64,000 nucleotides of DNA. Source: Stenopsyche tienmushanensis. Its lineage: Eukaryota; Arthropoda; Insecta; Trichoptera; Stenopsychidae. Position numbers and translations under genes: made by a program. Every line of letters starts with the position of its first letter. Position 1 is the first letter of the stretch. Location: positions 620,001 through 684,000 of the forward strand of contig WACJ01000055.1 of assembly GCA_008973525.1 (NCBI GenBank), given 5' to 3'. Below are positions 27,001-39,856 of the stretch, one piece after another. Below the pieces are notes generated by a model. That model searched no databases and had not been told where the DNA came from. It saw nothing but the letters and a program-made list of their open reading frames with translations.

Positions 27001-29260
27001 ATTTACTATTTGCCAATAATTTACTCTCAATAACTCGGTTGATATCTACTTGGTCAATCCGATTGCAATTGCAAAATACAATATTTCTTTAATTTAATCC
27101 TGATTACATAATATTGACTGACCTAATAAATAATTCATCTTAAACAGATTTGTATGAAATTATTTAATTTATTATAAAACTACTTGAATAACTGGGATTT
27201 TTTGTGCTTGCATTGTTCATCTCGACTCCTCCGTCTATGTTGAATTTAGTTTTAAAACAATTTAGATTTCGAGCTCTGCAACATCAATGTTTAAACATAT
27301 TTATTCATATAAACAAGCCTAATTTTAAAAGACAAATATTATACTAGATTTAATTGATATATTTAGCTTGCAACTGATTAATGTGATTTTTTTAATTTTA
27401 AGGTGTTCAGTATTATCGATTGAAATTATGATACACTATGTGCATTATTTTGCTTTCCTATTATGTAGATCATATTATATTTTATTATTTTCATCAATGT
27501 ATTTTTTACGATACTTTTTATAAGATATCTTTTTTTATTCATTCCAGTAAGTTTTACAAACGATAAGTATATTTCTCTTTTGAAACATGTTCAAAATTAG
27601 ACATCTAATTTAATGTTCCTCGTCAGATGCAAATCTGATTTATATTTATATACACCACAACGATTTGCATGAACTGCTTTTTTTATGAAATATAAATATA
27701 TTTTGATCATTTTACAAATTTTCACAGCAAAAGTATTCGATATTCACGTTGAAAACGATTGAAATAAATAAAATACATCGGTGTAATATTCAATACTGTA
27801 TTTCAGTTAAATACATTTTATTAAATACTTACTGAATACATACTTTCTTATGAAGCCGATAGCTCAATCGGCTCGTTTATTAAACAAGGTATGCATATAA
27901 ATACATTTAAATGTCGGACAATAAAATTTATATAGTCTTATTATACAAAATCCATTTAAAGGAAAAATTATAGCTTATCATATACGATATGTGTACCAAG
28001 AAGTAAATGTTCATATATAAATTTTACCACTCTTGTGAATTTTACCACTATTGATGTATTAAAATTTGTGATTTACTGAAACGAATATATTGTAGCAATG
28101 AAGTATAAATGCTTGCCAACTTTACGATTTAATATGTACTAAAAAGGTAAACTTTTAAAACCATTATGACAATAAAATAAATTTCGTAGCATGTATATGT
28201 GTATAGAAGAAGAAAAACCATTATTATAACATAAAAATTCAAATGATGTTAAATGTTAATGAATATGTAGAGAATAAATCTTATGAAAAATATACATTTT
28301 TTTTATTTCATCCAAACTAACCATTTCCTTATACTTAGGATCTGATAATATTTCAGGAAATTGATTTTATGGCTGTGTGAATTTTTTTATAGAAAAAAAT
28401 TGGCAATCTATTTCACTTAATAAAGATATTTTTAAAAGCATCAATCAATAAATTAAGCATTAAATATTTACACTATCATGAAAATTCGGGAATTATAAAA
28501 GAATATTGTAGCATATTTTTATCCAGATCTCTTACATCTTTTGCAATAAACCAGTCATCTCGCCTTTTTTAAGCATTGTTATTGGTTTATCCGGATTAAA
28601 CAGCTATAAAGTTATCATTATGTATTTTATTATCATTGTTTTCTTAGTATTTTTGTATAATGTGCCAGTATAAATTAATAAATGTAAAACAATACATCAA
28701 ATTTTGCATATATAGTTCATATCAAAATTAAAGTGAATATATTATTAAACTATTGTCGACTATTTTTAAAACGTATTGAGAGATTTTTTTATTGGTCCTG
28801 CAAGCACAAGGTGAATCATCATAATGTGTAGATACATATACAGTAACCTAAATTACGGGCGCAATTTATTAATCAAGAGTTTGGTATGCTATTTGCTTAG
28901 GGCTCCTGATATTACGATACAATATGCTGGTGAGTCGACGAGGACAAATGTCCTGACTGGTCGTTTAAATTCAACACTTACAGTATTGACTGGGACGAAG
29001 GATCATTTTGTACAACAAATAATTTAAAGGTACTCATTGTTTAATATTTAAGATACAGACTTATAAACTGAGCCAAATTAAGATAATCAATTAATTGTTT
29101 GTATACAATAATATTTATATATTAATAATAGTGCTGTTGTGAATTGTTAAATGTGCTTGATGGTTTTTTATAATGTTAATATTATGTTATTATTTTACTA
29201 ACTCAATTATAAAAGAAATTTGTCTATCATTTCTGCACAAGATCAATCACAAATTACAAA
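24068..29260. other. gene-free AT-rich sequence between FLVCR-type and SLC5 genes
   Basis: The first part is the FLVCR-type 3' UTR, with a TTG microsatellite at 24269-24286 and a possible AATAAA at 24352-24357. The rest is very AT-rich with TA runs (for example near 26622-26640), and I see no exon. A stretch around 28860-29031 just upstream of the SLC5 start is less AT-rich and has a GTGAGT donor-like site near 28930. It may be 5' untranslated sequence, but this cannot be shown. Confidence 0.6.
24269..24286. repeat. TTG microsatellite
   Basis: Six consecutive GTT/TTG units lie in the probable 3' UTR of the FLVCR-type gene. It is a simple repeat. Confidence 0.85.
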
Positions 29261-32200
29261 ATGGAAAGGCAAGAAGTTGAAGATATCAGTAAAACCCTAC
29301 AAAGATTCGGATGGATCGATTACATAGTATTTGTTTTGATGTTGGCCATCAGTGCTATAGTTGGAATTTATTGGGGCTTTTTTAAAAATCAAACAAACGA
29401 ACAAGATTACTTAATGGGAGGAAGAAATATGAAGATATTTCCGGTAGCAATGTCACTCGTCGCCACGTAAATATTATAAATGTTTAATAGTTATTATATA
29501 TATGCATCTTCATAAATTAAAATCATCCATCATTTTTAGTTTCATCTCTGGAATAACATTACTGGGAGCACCCACAGAAATGTATATGTATGGTACGCAG
29601 TATGTGTTTATTGCTGGAGGCATAATACTTATGTCTTTTATAATGGCCAATGTATATTTACCTGTTTTTCATAATATGGGACTAACATCCAACTATGAAG
29701 TGAGATAAATAATATTCAATATTAATGAAATATTTCAGAAGTTAATCCAATTATTGATGTATATCTCTTTCAGTATCTCGAGAAAAGATTCAACAAAAGT
29801 GTGCGACTGTTTGGATCTGTGCTCTTTACAATAGCATTGGTAAAAATATATGCAAATAATAATTTTAGTATTTAAAAGCATTGCTTTACATTTAAATTGT
29901 AATTTATTTTCATTCATTAAAGATTGCGTGGCTGCCGATTGTGATATATGTACCAGCTCTAGCATTTAATCAAGGTAATTTCAATCATTTCTATTTTATG
30001 TTGATTTGAAAAATATAGGGATCAATAGAATAAATTGAATTTTTATTGTCAGCCTTTGTTAGATAATAATCATAGAAGATTAAAGTTGAACTTAGAGTAT
30101 GCATCAATACTAGTTTATGTGATTAAATATAAAATATTATATTTACAGTTACAGGAGTAAATATTCATATTATAACACCGATAGTATGCATCGTTTGTAC
30201 ATTCTATACATGCGTGGTAAGCCCTTGAATCATCATTATGATGTACGTGTTAATGATTTAATTTTCACCCGCACTTGTGATTTCAAATAGGGTGGTTTAC
30301 AAGCCGTTGTTTGGACTGACGTTATACAAATCCTCGTGATGTACGGAGCGATGATCCTTGTAGCTGTAAAAGGAACGTTTGACGTAGGAGGTTTATCAGT
30401 TGTATTACAAAGAAATTGGGACAGTGGACGAATTGAAGCACCAAAGTGATGGATATAATTTGTATGACGTATTTTTAAATTAATATTTATGCATTGTTAA
30501 TTGTAAATTCATATTACAGCTTTGATCCGAGTCCTTTAACACGACATACCGTCTGGGGATTGGTTATCGGAGGCTTTGTTTATTGGCTACAAACAAATTC
30601 AGTCAATCAGACCATGATGCAAAGATATCTTGCACTTCCTACTCTCAGAGCGGCTAAAAAGTATACATTTCAAATAATTTGATTTAAATTTTTTCAACAA
30701 TCAAAGTAATATATTTATTATATAATTATTCAATTTGTCCGTATTTTTTTCTTTTAGAGCTGTTGCCTTATTTATTGTCGGTATATTAATACTTGTTGGA
30801 TTTTGTTGTTATTGTGGATTGTTAATATACGCTAAGTACTATGATTGTGATCCTCTTTCGACACAGGTAATATCAATGTATTAATTACTGTTTAAAAAAA
30901 TGTATTAAAATAAATAATTAAATGCTAGATATTTTATATTTACATAGTAAAAACTTACTATAACTGATAGTATTTTAGTTAGCACGAGCGAAGGATCAAT
31001 TATTACCACTACTGGTTATGGATATTTTGAAAGACTATCCTGGACTCTCGGGAGTCTTCGTTGCTGGAATATTTAGTGCAGCTTTGAGGTAATATAAACA
31101 TATACTCAATTCTATTCAAAATACTATTTACAATCCAATCCAATTTAGCATCAATTTTAAATATTTTCAGCTCTTTATCGACAAGCTTAAACTCAATGTC
31201 GGCTGTTGTTTTGGAAGACTTTTATAAACCATTTTTTGGTCAACCACTTTCAAACAGGCAAACCAATATTTTGATGAAATCTGTTGTCATTTTAATGGGA
31301 ATATTATCCTTAGGTAAATTTATTGCTTATATCTTATTCTATGAAAGCAAATATTTGCAAAGGTTTGTTAATATAAATTTGTTTTTAGCCTTGGTATTTA
31401 TTGTCGAAAAGCTAGGCACCGTTCTGCAATTAACAATGTCTTTTGAAGCCGTTACTAATGGTCCACAATTGGGTATTTTTACTATGGGGATTCTCTTCCC
31501 TTGGGTTAATTCAAAGGTACATAAACATTATTATGAAATGCATATTTTATGTATATCAAGTCTTTTGCATTTATATTATTGTTATAGGGAGCCCTTATCG
31601 GCGGTGTTTCAGGCTTGGGGGTAATGGGTTGGATATGTCTTTGCGCTCAAATGGAAATGGCTAATGGCAGAATAAGTTTCCCTCATAAACCACTCTCGAC
31701 GGAAGGTTGTAACTATAATTTTACACTGAAAGCGGTCACATTACATGAAGTTGAAGAGTAAGATTGTATTTACTGTACATATTGATATATTTTATAAAAA
31801 ACCTGTTACTTGTGCTAATTTAACAGTATGATAACGAAAAATGATATCTAATTTTTTATTTCAAGTACTTATTAATGAATTAATATTCATATAATTAATT
31901 TACTTCAAACATTTTTAAATAAATCATAATTACAAATTTTACAGGAGTGAAGTATTTCCATTATACCGAATTTCTTACATTTGGTATACATTTGTCGGAT
32001 CCTTCGTGACTATATCTGTAGGTTTATTAGCGAGTTGGGCTCTACATCCAAATGATCCAAGAGATGTAAATCCAGAATTGTTAGCCCCATTTTTAAAAAA
32101 ACTAATCAAACCCAGACCCAGCTTAAGTGTTCAGCCAGGAAAAAGAAATTTAATACACGCTTATGAGGAGGCAAGTATAATTTAATCAAACAAAAAGCAT

Positions 32201-32313
32201 TTTATTCATCAATTCAGATATATAAATGCCTTGTTAAATATTATTTTTAGACCCCTGAAGGAACTCAATCGAAACTTATTAAAATTCATCCGAAAAACGA
32301 TCTCCCCGAATAA
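29261..32313 (+). CDS. SLC5-family sodium-coupled solute transporter, paralog 1
   Basis: Fourteen exons (29261-29466, 29540-29699, 29774-29839, 29923-29974, 30149-30216, 30291-30445, 30520-30660, 30758-30866, 30979-31088, 31171-31313, 31389-31516, 31588-31757, 31945-32170, 32251-32313) join to 598 codons. The product is a sodium:solute symporter of the plasma membrane, closest to the insect sodium-coupled monocarboxylate transporter-like group. Marks are [13 protein letters not shown] at about residue 49, [50 protein letters not shown] and [18 protein letters not shown]. Length and hydrophobic segments suit about 13 helices. The last intron (32171-32250) appears to use a GC donor (GAG|GCAAGT); the GT two bases on gives an early stop. 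It is tandem with a close paralog 3 kb downstream. The transported substrate is not determined. Confidence 0.95.
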
Positions 32314-33075
32314 ATCTGAAGAATATCTTATATATGTATATAAATTATATGGATATTGTAAAGCAATTTGTATGTTTTTTTTATTTGCGCGTATTAAATA
32401 ACTATTCTATAATTTTGGACTTTGAATTAATGATTATTTTTTAATGGAATAATTGCTAAGTTCAACGGCACTTATATCTAATGAGTTTTAATGACTATTT
32501 CATAGTCGTTATGATCGAATGCAGGATATGATGACACCTGTTAAAAAATCCGGGAACCTTTCAGCCCCGAACTCAATTGGAAAAATGTCGGGCATCAAAT
32601 TAACAGAGTCCAGCAATGTAGCTGATTTAATTGGAAAATTGCTGGTCATTTAATATCACTCGGACCCCTGAACTATTTTTACATTTGCCATAATGTAACT
32701 CAGGGACATGATTGCTCAGTGGTCCTTAAATATTAAAAAATTGAAAGTGTGTATTATTTTGAAAAGCTTAATTTATTTTACAAGGTAGAAGATAATATTT
32801 TTGGTGGTCCTAAAATAATACTAGTAGTAATTTTTGCAATAAAAATTAATGTAAAAGTTAATCATATTTCCCGATTTTAACGATGTGAACTATATATACA
32901 TAGTATTCGACTTTTAATGATTCGTATTTACGACCTACTATTTGTCTACCTTTTTTAAAAGGTTTAACTTGAATTTAAAAAAAACTGTATTATAAATATG
33001 AATAAGAATTGAATTACAAGTTTGAAATGTATATCTACAGCAGAGCTGTAACGAAAGTATAAAGCGCCCGTTATA
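32314..33075. other. SLC5 paralog 1 3' flank
   Basis: This holds the 3' UTR and then sequence without an exon. Around 32560-32640 the string AATTGGAAAA occurs twice within a slightly GC-richer patch that looks like an old repeat. Confidence 0.5.
32393..32398 (+). promoter_or_regulatory. possible polyadenylation signal of SLC5 paralog 1
   Basis: An ATTAAA hexamer lies 80 bases after the stop codon. It is plausible by position but very common in this base composition. Confidence 0.4.
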
Positions 33076-33345
33076 TATTGACTGAAAATTTGGACATGAG
33101 AAAGCTGTGCGCAAGATGGGTGCCGCGTTCGCTCACAATGGGACAAAACGTTTCAATCGAGTATTTGGCGATGGTTCACAGCAATAGAGTTTTTGCATCA
33201 ATTCAGGATGAAACATGGGTCCATCACTTCACATCTGAGACAAAGGAACATGGGGACCCTCCACTGACCCCAACTGTTTATTGGTCTCGCTATTCGGGAG
33301 CATGCCAGCCCACTCAACAAAAGTACAATGCAAGGTGCAAAACTT
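33076..33345 (+). pseudogene. mariner transposase fragment
   Basis: The plus strand encodes NLDMRKLCARWVPRSLT, then QDETWVHHFTSETKE. These are the end of the DNA-binding region and the first catalytic-Asp block of mariner transposases. The usual roughly 40 residues between them are shortened and altered. After the catalytic block, similarity fades. No N-terminal helix-turn-helix, no second catalytic block and no inverted repeats are visible nearby. It is a dead fragment next to repeat R copy 3. Confidence 0.8.
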
Positions 33346-33587
33346 AAATTTAATATCCATGTCCGCAAGGATACGCTCATTCTCATTCGAGTGGCCATTT
33401 GCTCTCTAAGTGCAGGGGAGAAATTAGCTAAATTTTGTAACTTAAAACTAAAAAAAACTAGCAAAGATAGCAACATAAATTAGTAAGATAGATAAATATA
33501 TAGTTATTATAGTGAGGGGGAAGGGGGGAGTCTAGACTCGTTCGCGACCACATTTGGCGCGAGCCACCTATGTATGTTAGCGTCTGA
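33346..33587. other. unclassified sequence between mariner fragment and repeat R
   Basis: The sequence includes a G-rich run (GAGGGGGAAGGGGGGAG near 33514) and may be the outer end of repeat R copy 3. No gene is seen. Confidence 0.4.
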
Positions 33588-34118
33588 GGGAGCTTCCATG
33601 ATCATAGTGATCGTAAAGATCATAGAAAATTCGGTAAAAAGCCTTAAAAAAGAACGGAGTGGCCACATGGTCCGTGTGTCCAAACGGCCCGCTTTTCGGA
33701 CCGCTGCCATGACGAATGAGCGCCTCGCGATCGGGACGCCATACCTGAACATGTTTACAGAACGACTTCATATCGATATCTCCATTATTAGAGTCGAGGT
33801 GTAGTAAATACATCACCGGTAAGGAAAGCTTAATATAACAATTTGAAAAGCATATATGTACTGTATATATGTATACATAGATTAGACAATTACTGCCCCT
33901 AGGCGTCGTCTTAGCTCACCAATTAGTAGTTACGCCACTGTTTTCAAGTGTTCAGATTTCGGCGAGAACGTCTCGATTTAGTAGCCTTCATCGTGCTGGT
34001 GAGGTGTACGATTTATGTTAGATAAAAAGTTCAATTCCGAATTTTTCGGGATTACGTTTACTAGTCCCGGGATTCATGAGCACCTAAAACTCTCCGGGAT
34101 TGTATTCCCTACTTGTTA
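33588..34118 (-). repeat. dispersed repeat family R, copy 3
   Basis: This is the most complete copy and lies in reverse orientation to the other two. Read on the minus strand it runs from the GGGAATAC...CCCGGA 5' part through the GGGA..TAGTAAACGTAAT, AGCACGATGAAGGCTACTAA, TAGGGGCAGTAA and ACCGGTGATGTATTTA blocks. It then enters the GC-richer 3' part shared with copy 2. Short open frames in the GC-richer part show no recognisable protein. Confidence 0.8.
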
Positions 34119-35268
34119 CAGCCCTGATCTACAGCAAAACGCCGCTTAACGCTATTTCAGTATTACGCGGTACTATCGGGATTCCCCGAAAACGCACGCG
34201 TTATTGGTATTTCCTGAAATCGCGCACGATTTTGTTGCTTTGATACTCGCATAACGTTTTTTGATCCGTTATCTGTTCTATTATCTGTTTATTTTTAATG
34301 AAACTTGGCTTAGAACTGATGTCTACGAACCTATTTTAGTTGTAAATCGATGGAATATCTGAATTGGGTTATTTATATGAATCTTCGAGTGGAAAGGATC
34401 GACGTATAAGAGATATTCTCCTTGTTTTATTGTTCTCGATTATAATACCACTTATAATATAACAACACAATCTCGGGCTGACTTCTCCTATATCCTTTGT
34501 TTTATTCCGATGTTATCATCACCCATAATTAATTCATATAATTGATTGAACAATTGTCCTATTGTCGATGATGGTCCATTTTCCGCTGGATCCTGTATTG
34601 GTCCTTGGCCTAATTGTGTGATTAAATTATAATTAGGAACTCCCTTTGGTGCTGCAGGAAGAATTTAATTTTTGGTTCCTCATGGTTCATCATGTTCACA
34701 ATATGATAATATGCAATTAAGATTAAGCCAAGGTGTGATCTATATGTTTTTCATACAATAAAACATAAACAGTTATTGAAAGTTAAGCTAATGTAAAATG
34801 ATACAAGATTAGAACGAATAATATAACAGATGGCTGGTCATATACCGAGGTGAACGAACAGTTGGTGAACTTTCGAATAATATCAAATCAGCCATCAATT
34901 ATGTAAATGAATTGATGAAATTAATAAAATAAAACGTGTAAGTTCTTCGGTTAAATATCCAATTAATAATTTTATATAAAATAAAAAATGGGAGTGATGA
35001 TACGCCTAATAAAGGAATTGCTAAATAAGAAACACGGACAACCCGATAATATCGCAATTCATATTAAGGAAATTGATTATCCTTTGTTGGGCGAGTATGT
35101 TGAGATGACTTTAAAATATTAACTCGGGCAATGAACATCAACGGAGACAGATCTTGTCCGGCATAACAGCTTTGTTCATTGCTTGGACTACAAAATAATA
35201 TCATTATAATGTGTCGCATTAAATAAATACAATATTAATACACATTTGAAAATATTACATCAACAAAA
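34119..35268. other. intergenic sequence with short coding-like stretches
   Basis: No gene is assigned. One open stretch on the minus strand (34488-34667, about 58 codons, no Met start) contains QGPIQDPAENGPSS. One on the plus strand (34989-35123, 44 codons from ATG) contains KKHGQPDNIAIHI. Both have protein-like composition, but no family is recognised. They may be fragments of a decayed element. The sequence near 34128-34260 has GC-rich blocks and may be another old repeat. Confidence 0.4.
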
Positions 35269-38200
35269 ATGGATCAAGAAACGGAAACTTTATTAGGGGT
35301 GGAGGACGTGGGGTTGTCTATGCAGCGATTTGGAATAACGGATTATTTTGTATTTGTTCTTATGTTGATTATGTGCTCATGGATTGGATTTTATTGGGGA
35401 TTTATGCGAAAGCAAAATGAAGAAGATTATTTAATGGGGGGAAGAAATATGAAAATATTCCCCGTTTCTTTATCATTAGTGGCAAGGTGAGTTTAAATCT
35501 ATTATACCATTGTTTATAAATTTATAAAAAATAACAATTTACTAATTAAGTTTCCATTGCACTAAATATTAATCATTTTAACATATATATTTATGCATTA
35601 TTTTTAAAACACAAGATCTTTTAGTAAAAAAACATTTCTTATTGCATATGTTAATACATAGTTTTTTAAATTTTTATTTAACAACATTAACAATTTATGA
35701 AATTTATATAAATAAAAAAATAGATAACTAATTAATGATGAATTCTACTTTAATATATAGTTAATATAAATTTACTAACTCTCTATTCTAATTTAATGAA
35801 AATATTAATATTCCGAATATTCTCACAGAGGAATATTTTGTTTTCTCTCATAAATTATTTACGTGTTTCAGTTTCATTTCAGGAATTTCATTACTTGGCA
35901 CTCCAACTGAAATTTATGTATATGGCCTACAATACATGTACATTATGGGCGGTGCTACATTGAATGCGATTATTTTAGCATATGTATTCTTGCCTGTTTT
36001 TCATGAATTAAAGCTGACATCCTCTTATGAAGTTTGTATATCCATAACATTTAATTTACTAAATAATGATACAACATCTAAACAAAATGTATATGCATAT
36101 ATATTTTCAGTATTTGGAGCGACGATTTGATAAAAGATTACGACTATTTGGTTCAGTACTATTTACTATTAGTCTCGTAAGCTTAAATTACTAAGATTAT
36201 GCTTTATACAGATGGATCAACATTTTTATATTTATTTCATTAATTATAGATTACGTGGTTACCAATTGTAATATATGTTCCAGCATTGGCTTTCAATCAA
36301 GGTAACTGTTCGATTTATAATATAATTCATAATTATTATAATAAATACAATAACGTTTAATTTATAATATTATTTTAGTATCCGGAATAAATGTGCATAC
36401 AATAACGCCAATTGTTTGTGTAATTTGCATATTTTATACATGCGTGGTCAGTATCATGCCATATTTAATTGATTTTATCATGTCCGTGGTATTTAATAAT
36501 GTTAAATTTTAATTTAAGGGAGGTCTTCAAGCAGTCGTATGGACAGATGTTATCCAAACAATAATGATGTTTGGATCTATGCTAATTGTAGCCATTAAAG
36601 GAACAATTGATGTCGGTGGAGTATCTGTTGTAATGGAAAGAAATTGGGAAAGTGGAAGAATTGAAGCTCCTAAGTTTGAAAATCATTACATCATTAAGAA
36701 TTCTTATCATATCCGATATCATAATGACAATATATTATTTTTAGTTGGGATCCAGATCCAATGTCCAGGCATACAATATGGGGATTAGTGATCGGAGGAT
36801 GTTTTTATTGGCTAGTATCGAATGCCATCAGTCAAACAATGGTACAAAGATATTTATCATTGCCAAATATAGCAGCGGCAAAAAAGTAAGCAATCTTTCA
36901 ATTAGAATTCGACTTGATATATACTGAGATTGTATAATAAATTGTATTAGTATATTTCAGAGCAGTACTGTGTTACCTAATTGGAGTGTTATTATTACTT
37001 TTGGTTTGCTCGTACTGCGGAATGCTCATATATGCAACATATCATGATTGTGATCCGTTAACAACAAAATTAGCAAGGGCCAAGGATCAACTTTTGCCCT
37101 TGCTCGTTATGGATATACTCGGAAAAATTCCAGGTTTTCCCGGTCTTTTTGTTGCGGGTGTATTTAGTGCAGCATTAAGGTATGCTTATAATTGCATTAA
37201 AGATAGCTCGTCTTTTATAAATCCCTTATATAAAACAATATTTATAATTTTCAGTTCATTATCGACAGGTCTTAATTCAATGGCGGCAGTTGTTTTAGAA
37301 GACTTTTATAAGACCTTTTCTAAAAAATCATTGAATGAAAAGCAAACAGGAATTCTTATGAAAACCGTTGTGGTTGTTCTCGGAACTATATGTGTTTGTA
37401 AGCTTTAATTTTTATAAATACGTTCATATTAGTATTACATTTTTTTATACAAATGTTAATAAAACCATTCGGTTTTAGGCTTAGTATTTTTGGTAGAAAA
37501 ACTAGGACAAGTTTTACAACTCTCTATTAGTTTAGGAGCTGTATCAAATGGCGCATCCCTTGGAATATTTGCTATGGGTCTAATTTTACCCAAAGTTCAT
37601 TCGACAGTAAGATTTACACAGTATTTTATGAAGCCAAACAATAATAACCTATTTTTTAGCTTCAGTGACGGCATTTAATATATTTATAGGGTGCTCTGAT
37701 TGGCGGTATATCTGGTTTGATAGCCATGAGTTGGATTTGTCTAAGTGCACAAGCTGCGATTGCCCGAGGTGATCTAACGTTTCCTGAAAAGCCCGTAAGC
37801 ACAGAAGGTTGTCAGTACACATTCTCAACTGGAAATGGTTCAGCGATTAATTCCAATAGGCCGACTATAGATTTTGAACAACCAGAGTAATTATTTTATT
37901 GGAATAAATATTTTTTCATTATCAAATAACATTGAATCACATTTGAATTTTCAGCGAGATTTTCATGCTATATCGGCTATCATATCTATGGTACACATTC
38001 CTAGGAACGATCATATCGACTGTAATTGCATATATAGTGAGCATAGTTTGGCATCCGATAAATCCTTATGATACCGATCCAAGTGTTTTGGCACCATTTA
38101 TAAGAAAATATTACAGAAAAAAACAACCACCTATTAATTCTGAGGTAATTTTATGAACAATCAAAATATTAATGATATTTTAAATTTACAGAATTTATTT

Positions 38201-38294
38201 AAATTATGACTTTCAGATTTCAACATTGAAAAATGATCTGAATCTAACTCCTGTAACGAATCATTCCGATGATAAAGTGAATGAATCAGTTTAA
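35269..38294 (+). CDS. SLC5-family sodium-coupled solute transporter, paralog 2
   Basis: Thirteen exons (35269-35486, 35872-36031, 36111-36176, 36250-36301, 36379-36446, 36519-36673, 36745-36885, 36961-37179, 37255-37397, 37479-37606, 37690-37886, 37955-38144, 38217-38294) join to 604 codons. It is clearly a tandem duplicate of the upstream gene, with [13 protein letters not shown] at about residue 53, [54 protein letters not shown] and SSLSTGLNSMAAVVLEDF. Exon lengths 2 to 7 (160, 66, 52, 68, 155, 141) are identical to paralog 1. Exon 8 (219) equals exons 8 plus 9 of paralog 1 (109 + 110), so one intron differs. The C-terminal cytoplasmic tail diverges. It is predicted to be a plasma-membrane sodium symporter of unknown substrate. 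All splice phases agree. Confidence 0.95.
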
Positions 38295-38815
38295 AAAACG
38301 TGCATTTATAAGAAATGGTTTATAGTACCAGAACTATCTTAATTTTTCTTAACATGCTTAGGTCTTATTTTATATTATATTTGAATGATCAGCACCAAAT
38401 TGGTCATTCAACGTGTTAATACCAAATTATTGTATATATTTTTAAAATAAATCTACCATTTTATGATAATATGATAGTCTTATTCATTTATAAAATATGT
38501 GCTAAATATAATGATGTTATGCATACGCAGATATTTCAATTAATTATACAATAGAAAAAATAAAAATTGAAAAAAAATAGACGGAAGCTTGAGTATTTTA
38601 ATCCAATTTACTTATGAGTAATAACTGACATTCTTTATCTCATAAAGAAGTTGTGTGCATGCCATTTCTAGCACACACACACATAACTTTAATTTCTTAT
38701 TAACACAAATACTTCTCACTCAAAGATCCTCAAATATAAAAATTCGCTATTTGATTATTTATACGTCGGAATAAAGTTTTATTATAGTTATTAATTTTCG
38801 CTTTGTAACGACAAC
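38295..38815. other. SLC5 paralog 2 3' UTR and AT-rich flank
   Basis: This is the 3' UTR followed by AT-rich sequence with a short CA run near 38672-38682. No gene is seen. Confidence 0.5.
38446..38451 (+). promoter_or_regulatory. possible polyadenylation signal of SLC5 paralog 2
   Basis: A canonical AATAAA lies about 150 bases after the stop codon. Support is by position only. Confidence 0.45.
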
Positions 38816-38819
38816 ATTA

Positions 38820-39050
38820 TCAGAGATGGTCACAAAAGCACCCGTTGACACGTTCATTTAGGAGATCCGCTGAGTGAACGTTCAAAATGAGACTCGGAGG
38901 TGCTACCTTCAATATCGAGCGAATAAGGAGGTGAATGTATGATACAGACAAAATGGATGTAACCTCTCCCTGTGAATGGATATTGAAGAAGCCCATAGTT
39001 CTGCAGTGGACTGTTTGTGGCTGCACTATGATGATGATAAAATAAGCTTC
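38820..39050 (-). repeat. degenerate interspersed repeat, LINE-tail-like
   Basis: On the minus strand the sequence contains CAGTCCACTGCAGAACTATGG. This resembles the GTCCACTGCTGGACATAGGCC motif that recurs in non-LTR retroelement-derived repeats of insects. A related string (TGTGGACTGCTTGTGG) occurs at about 50675 in this window. The stretch is GC-richer than its flanks and has no intact protein frame. Confidence 0.45.
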
Positions 39051-39589
39051 GTATTCTTCAAAGTACTATTATTCAGTCTTCATAGAAAACAACTAGAGCC
39101 ACCACTTATGCGGTATTGTATAATCAAAAACTCAATTTAATTGTGGACTCGACTTTAAAAATTGATTTTTAAATCCACTCATTGAGTATTTAATTTACAT
39201 TGCCACTTTTTTTGAAGACACATCCATAATTTAATTGTATTTACAAGAATTAATAAAATGGAATTGAGGTCAAAAAGATTATTCAAGACTACATTCACAT
39301 CCACAACACCAATTCTAATAATAAATTTAAACCGTTAATAACAATGTTTTAACATGATCCTATCTTTCCTATTATGATTTAAGCTTTAATCAAACAATTG
39401 ACTGCACCATTATTCAATGATAAAATTGAGTTCTTGGCTATGCAGTGTTTCCATGTTGATCATGGAATTATTTAATATCGACAAATTTACATAGGTGATT
39501 TTAAAATTAACAATTGCCTAACGAAAAAATATCAGCATAAATAGTTTGAGCAACTCGCTGTGTGTATTTTATAAGGCTTCTTTCAGGTG
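39051..39589. other. gene-free AT-rich sequence
   Basis: I see no exon or repeat. It lies immediately upstream of the probable 5' UTR exon of the small acidic-protein gene and should include its promoter. Confidence 0.5.
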
Positions 39590-39712
39590 ATTTCATCACT
39601 GTCACGTTTCTACCTAGCGTTCATCACTTAAGCTGATACCTTGTGCCACGTTAGCTTAAACCATTCAGAAGTTTTACTTCACAGCTGACAACAGCACGAT
39701 ACACTACCTCCC
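39590..39712 (+). other. probable 5' UTR exon of the 179-aa protein gene
   Basis: A less AT-rich stretch ends at a good donor (CCTCCC|GTGAGT). An acceptor (TATCAG) lies just before the coding exon that starts at 39857. The start of transcription is not determined. Confidence 0.4.
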
Positions 39713-39856
39713 GTGAGTGAAAATATTTTTAAGCGGAAATAGTATAACACAATCAAATATATATTATCATTATATTTTTAAAGATAATTTTTGTATTATA
39801 TATAATTTGTCATGTTATTTTGAATTGTTTAAGTATCAGCAAATAACATCGCTCCA

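Noticed and set aside
27845..27925. Possible tRNA (AGCTCAATCGG resembles a D-arm)
   Set aside because: No T-arm/B-box, anticodon arm or paired acceptor stem follows at the right spacing.
33507..33816. Minus-strand open frames of about 80 codons
   Set aside because: They lie within and just beyond the 3' part of repeat R, whose second copy does not preserve the frame.
34128..34265. Possible second Tigger-type terminal repeat
   Set aside because: Only loose similarity to the end at 45280, no paired end and no TA boundary visible.
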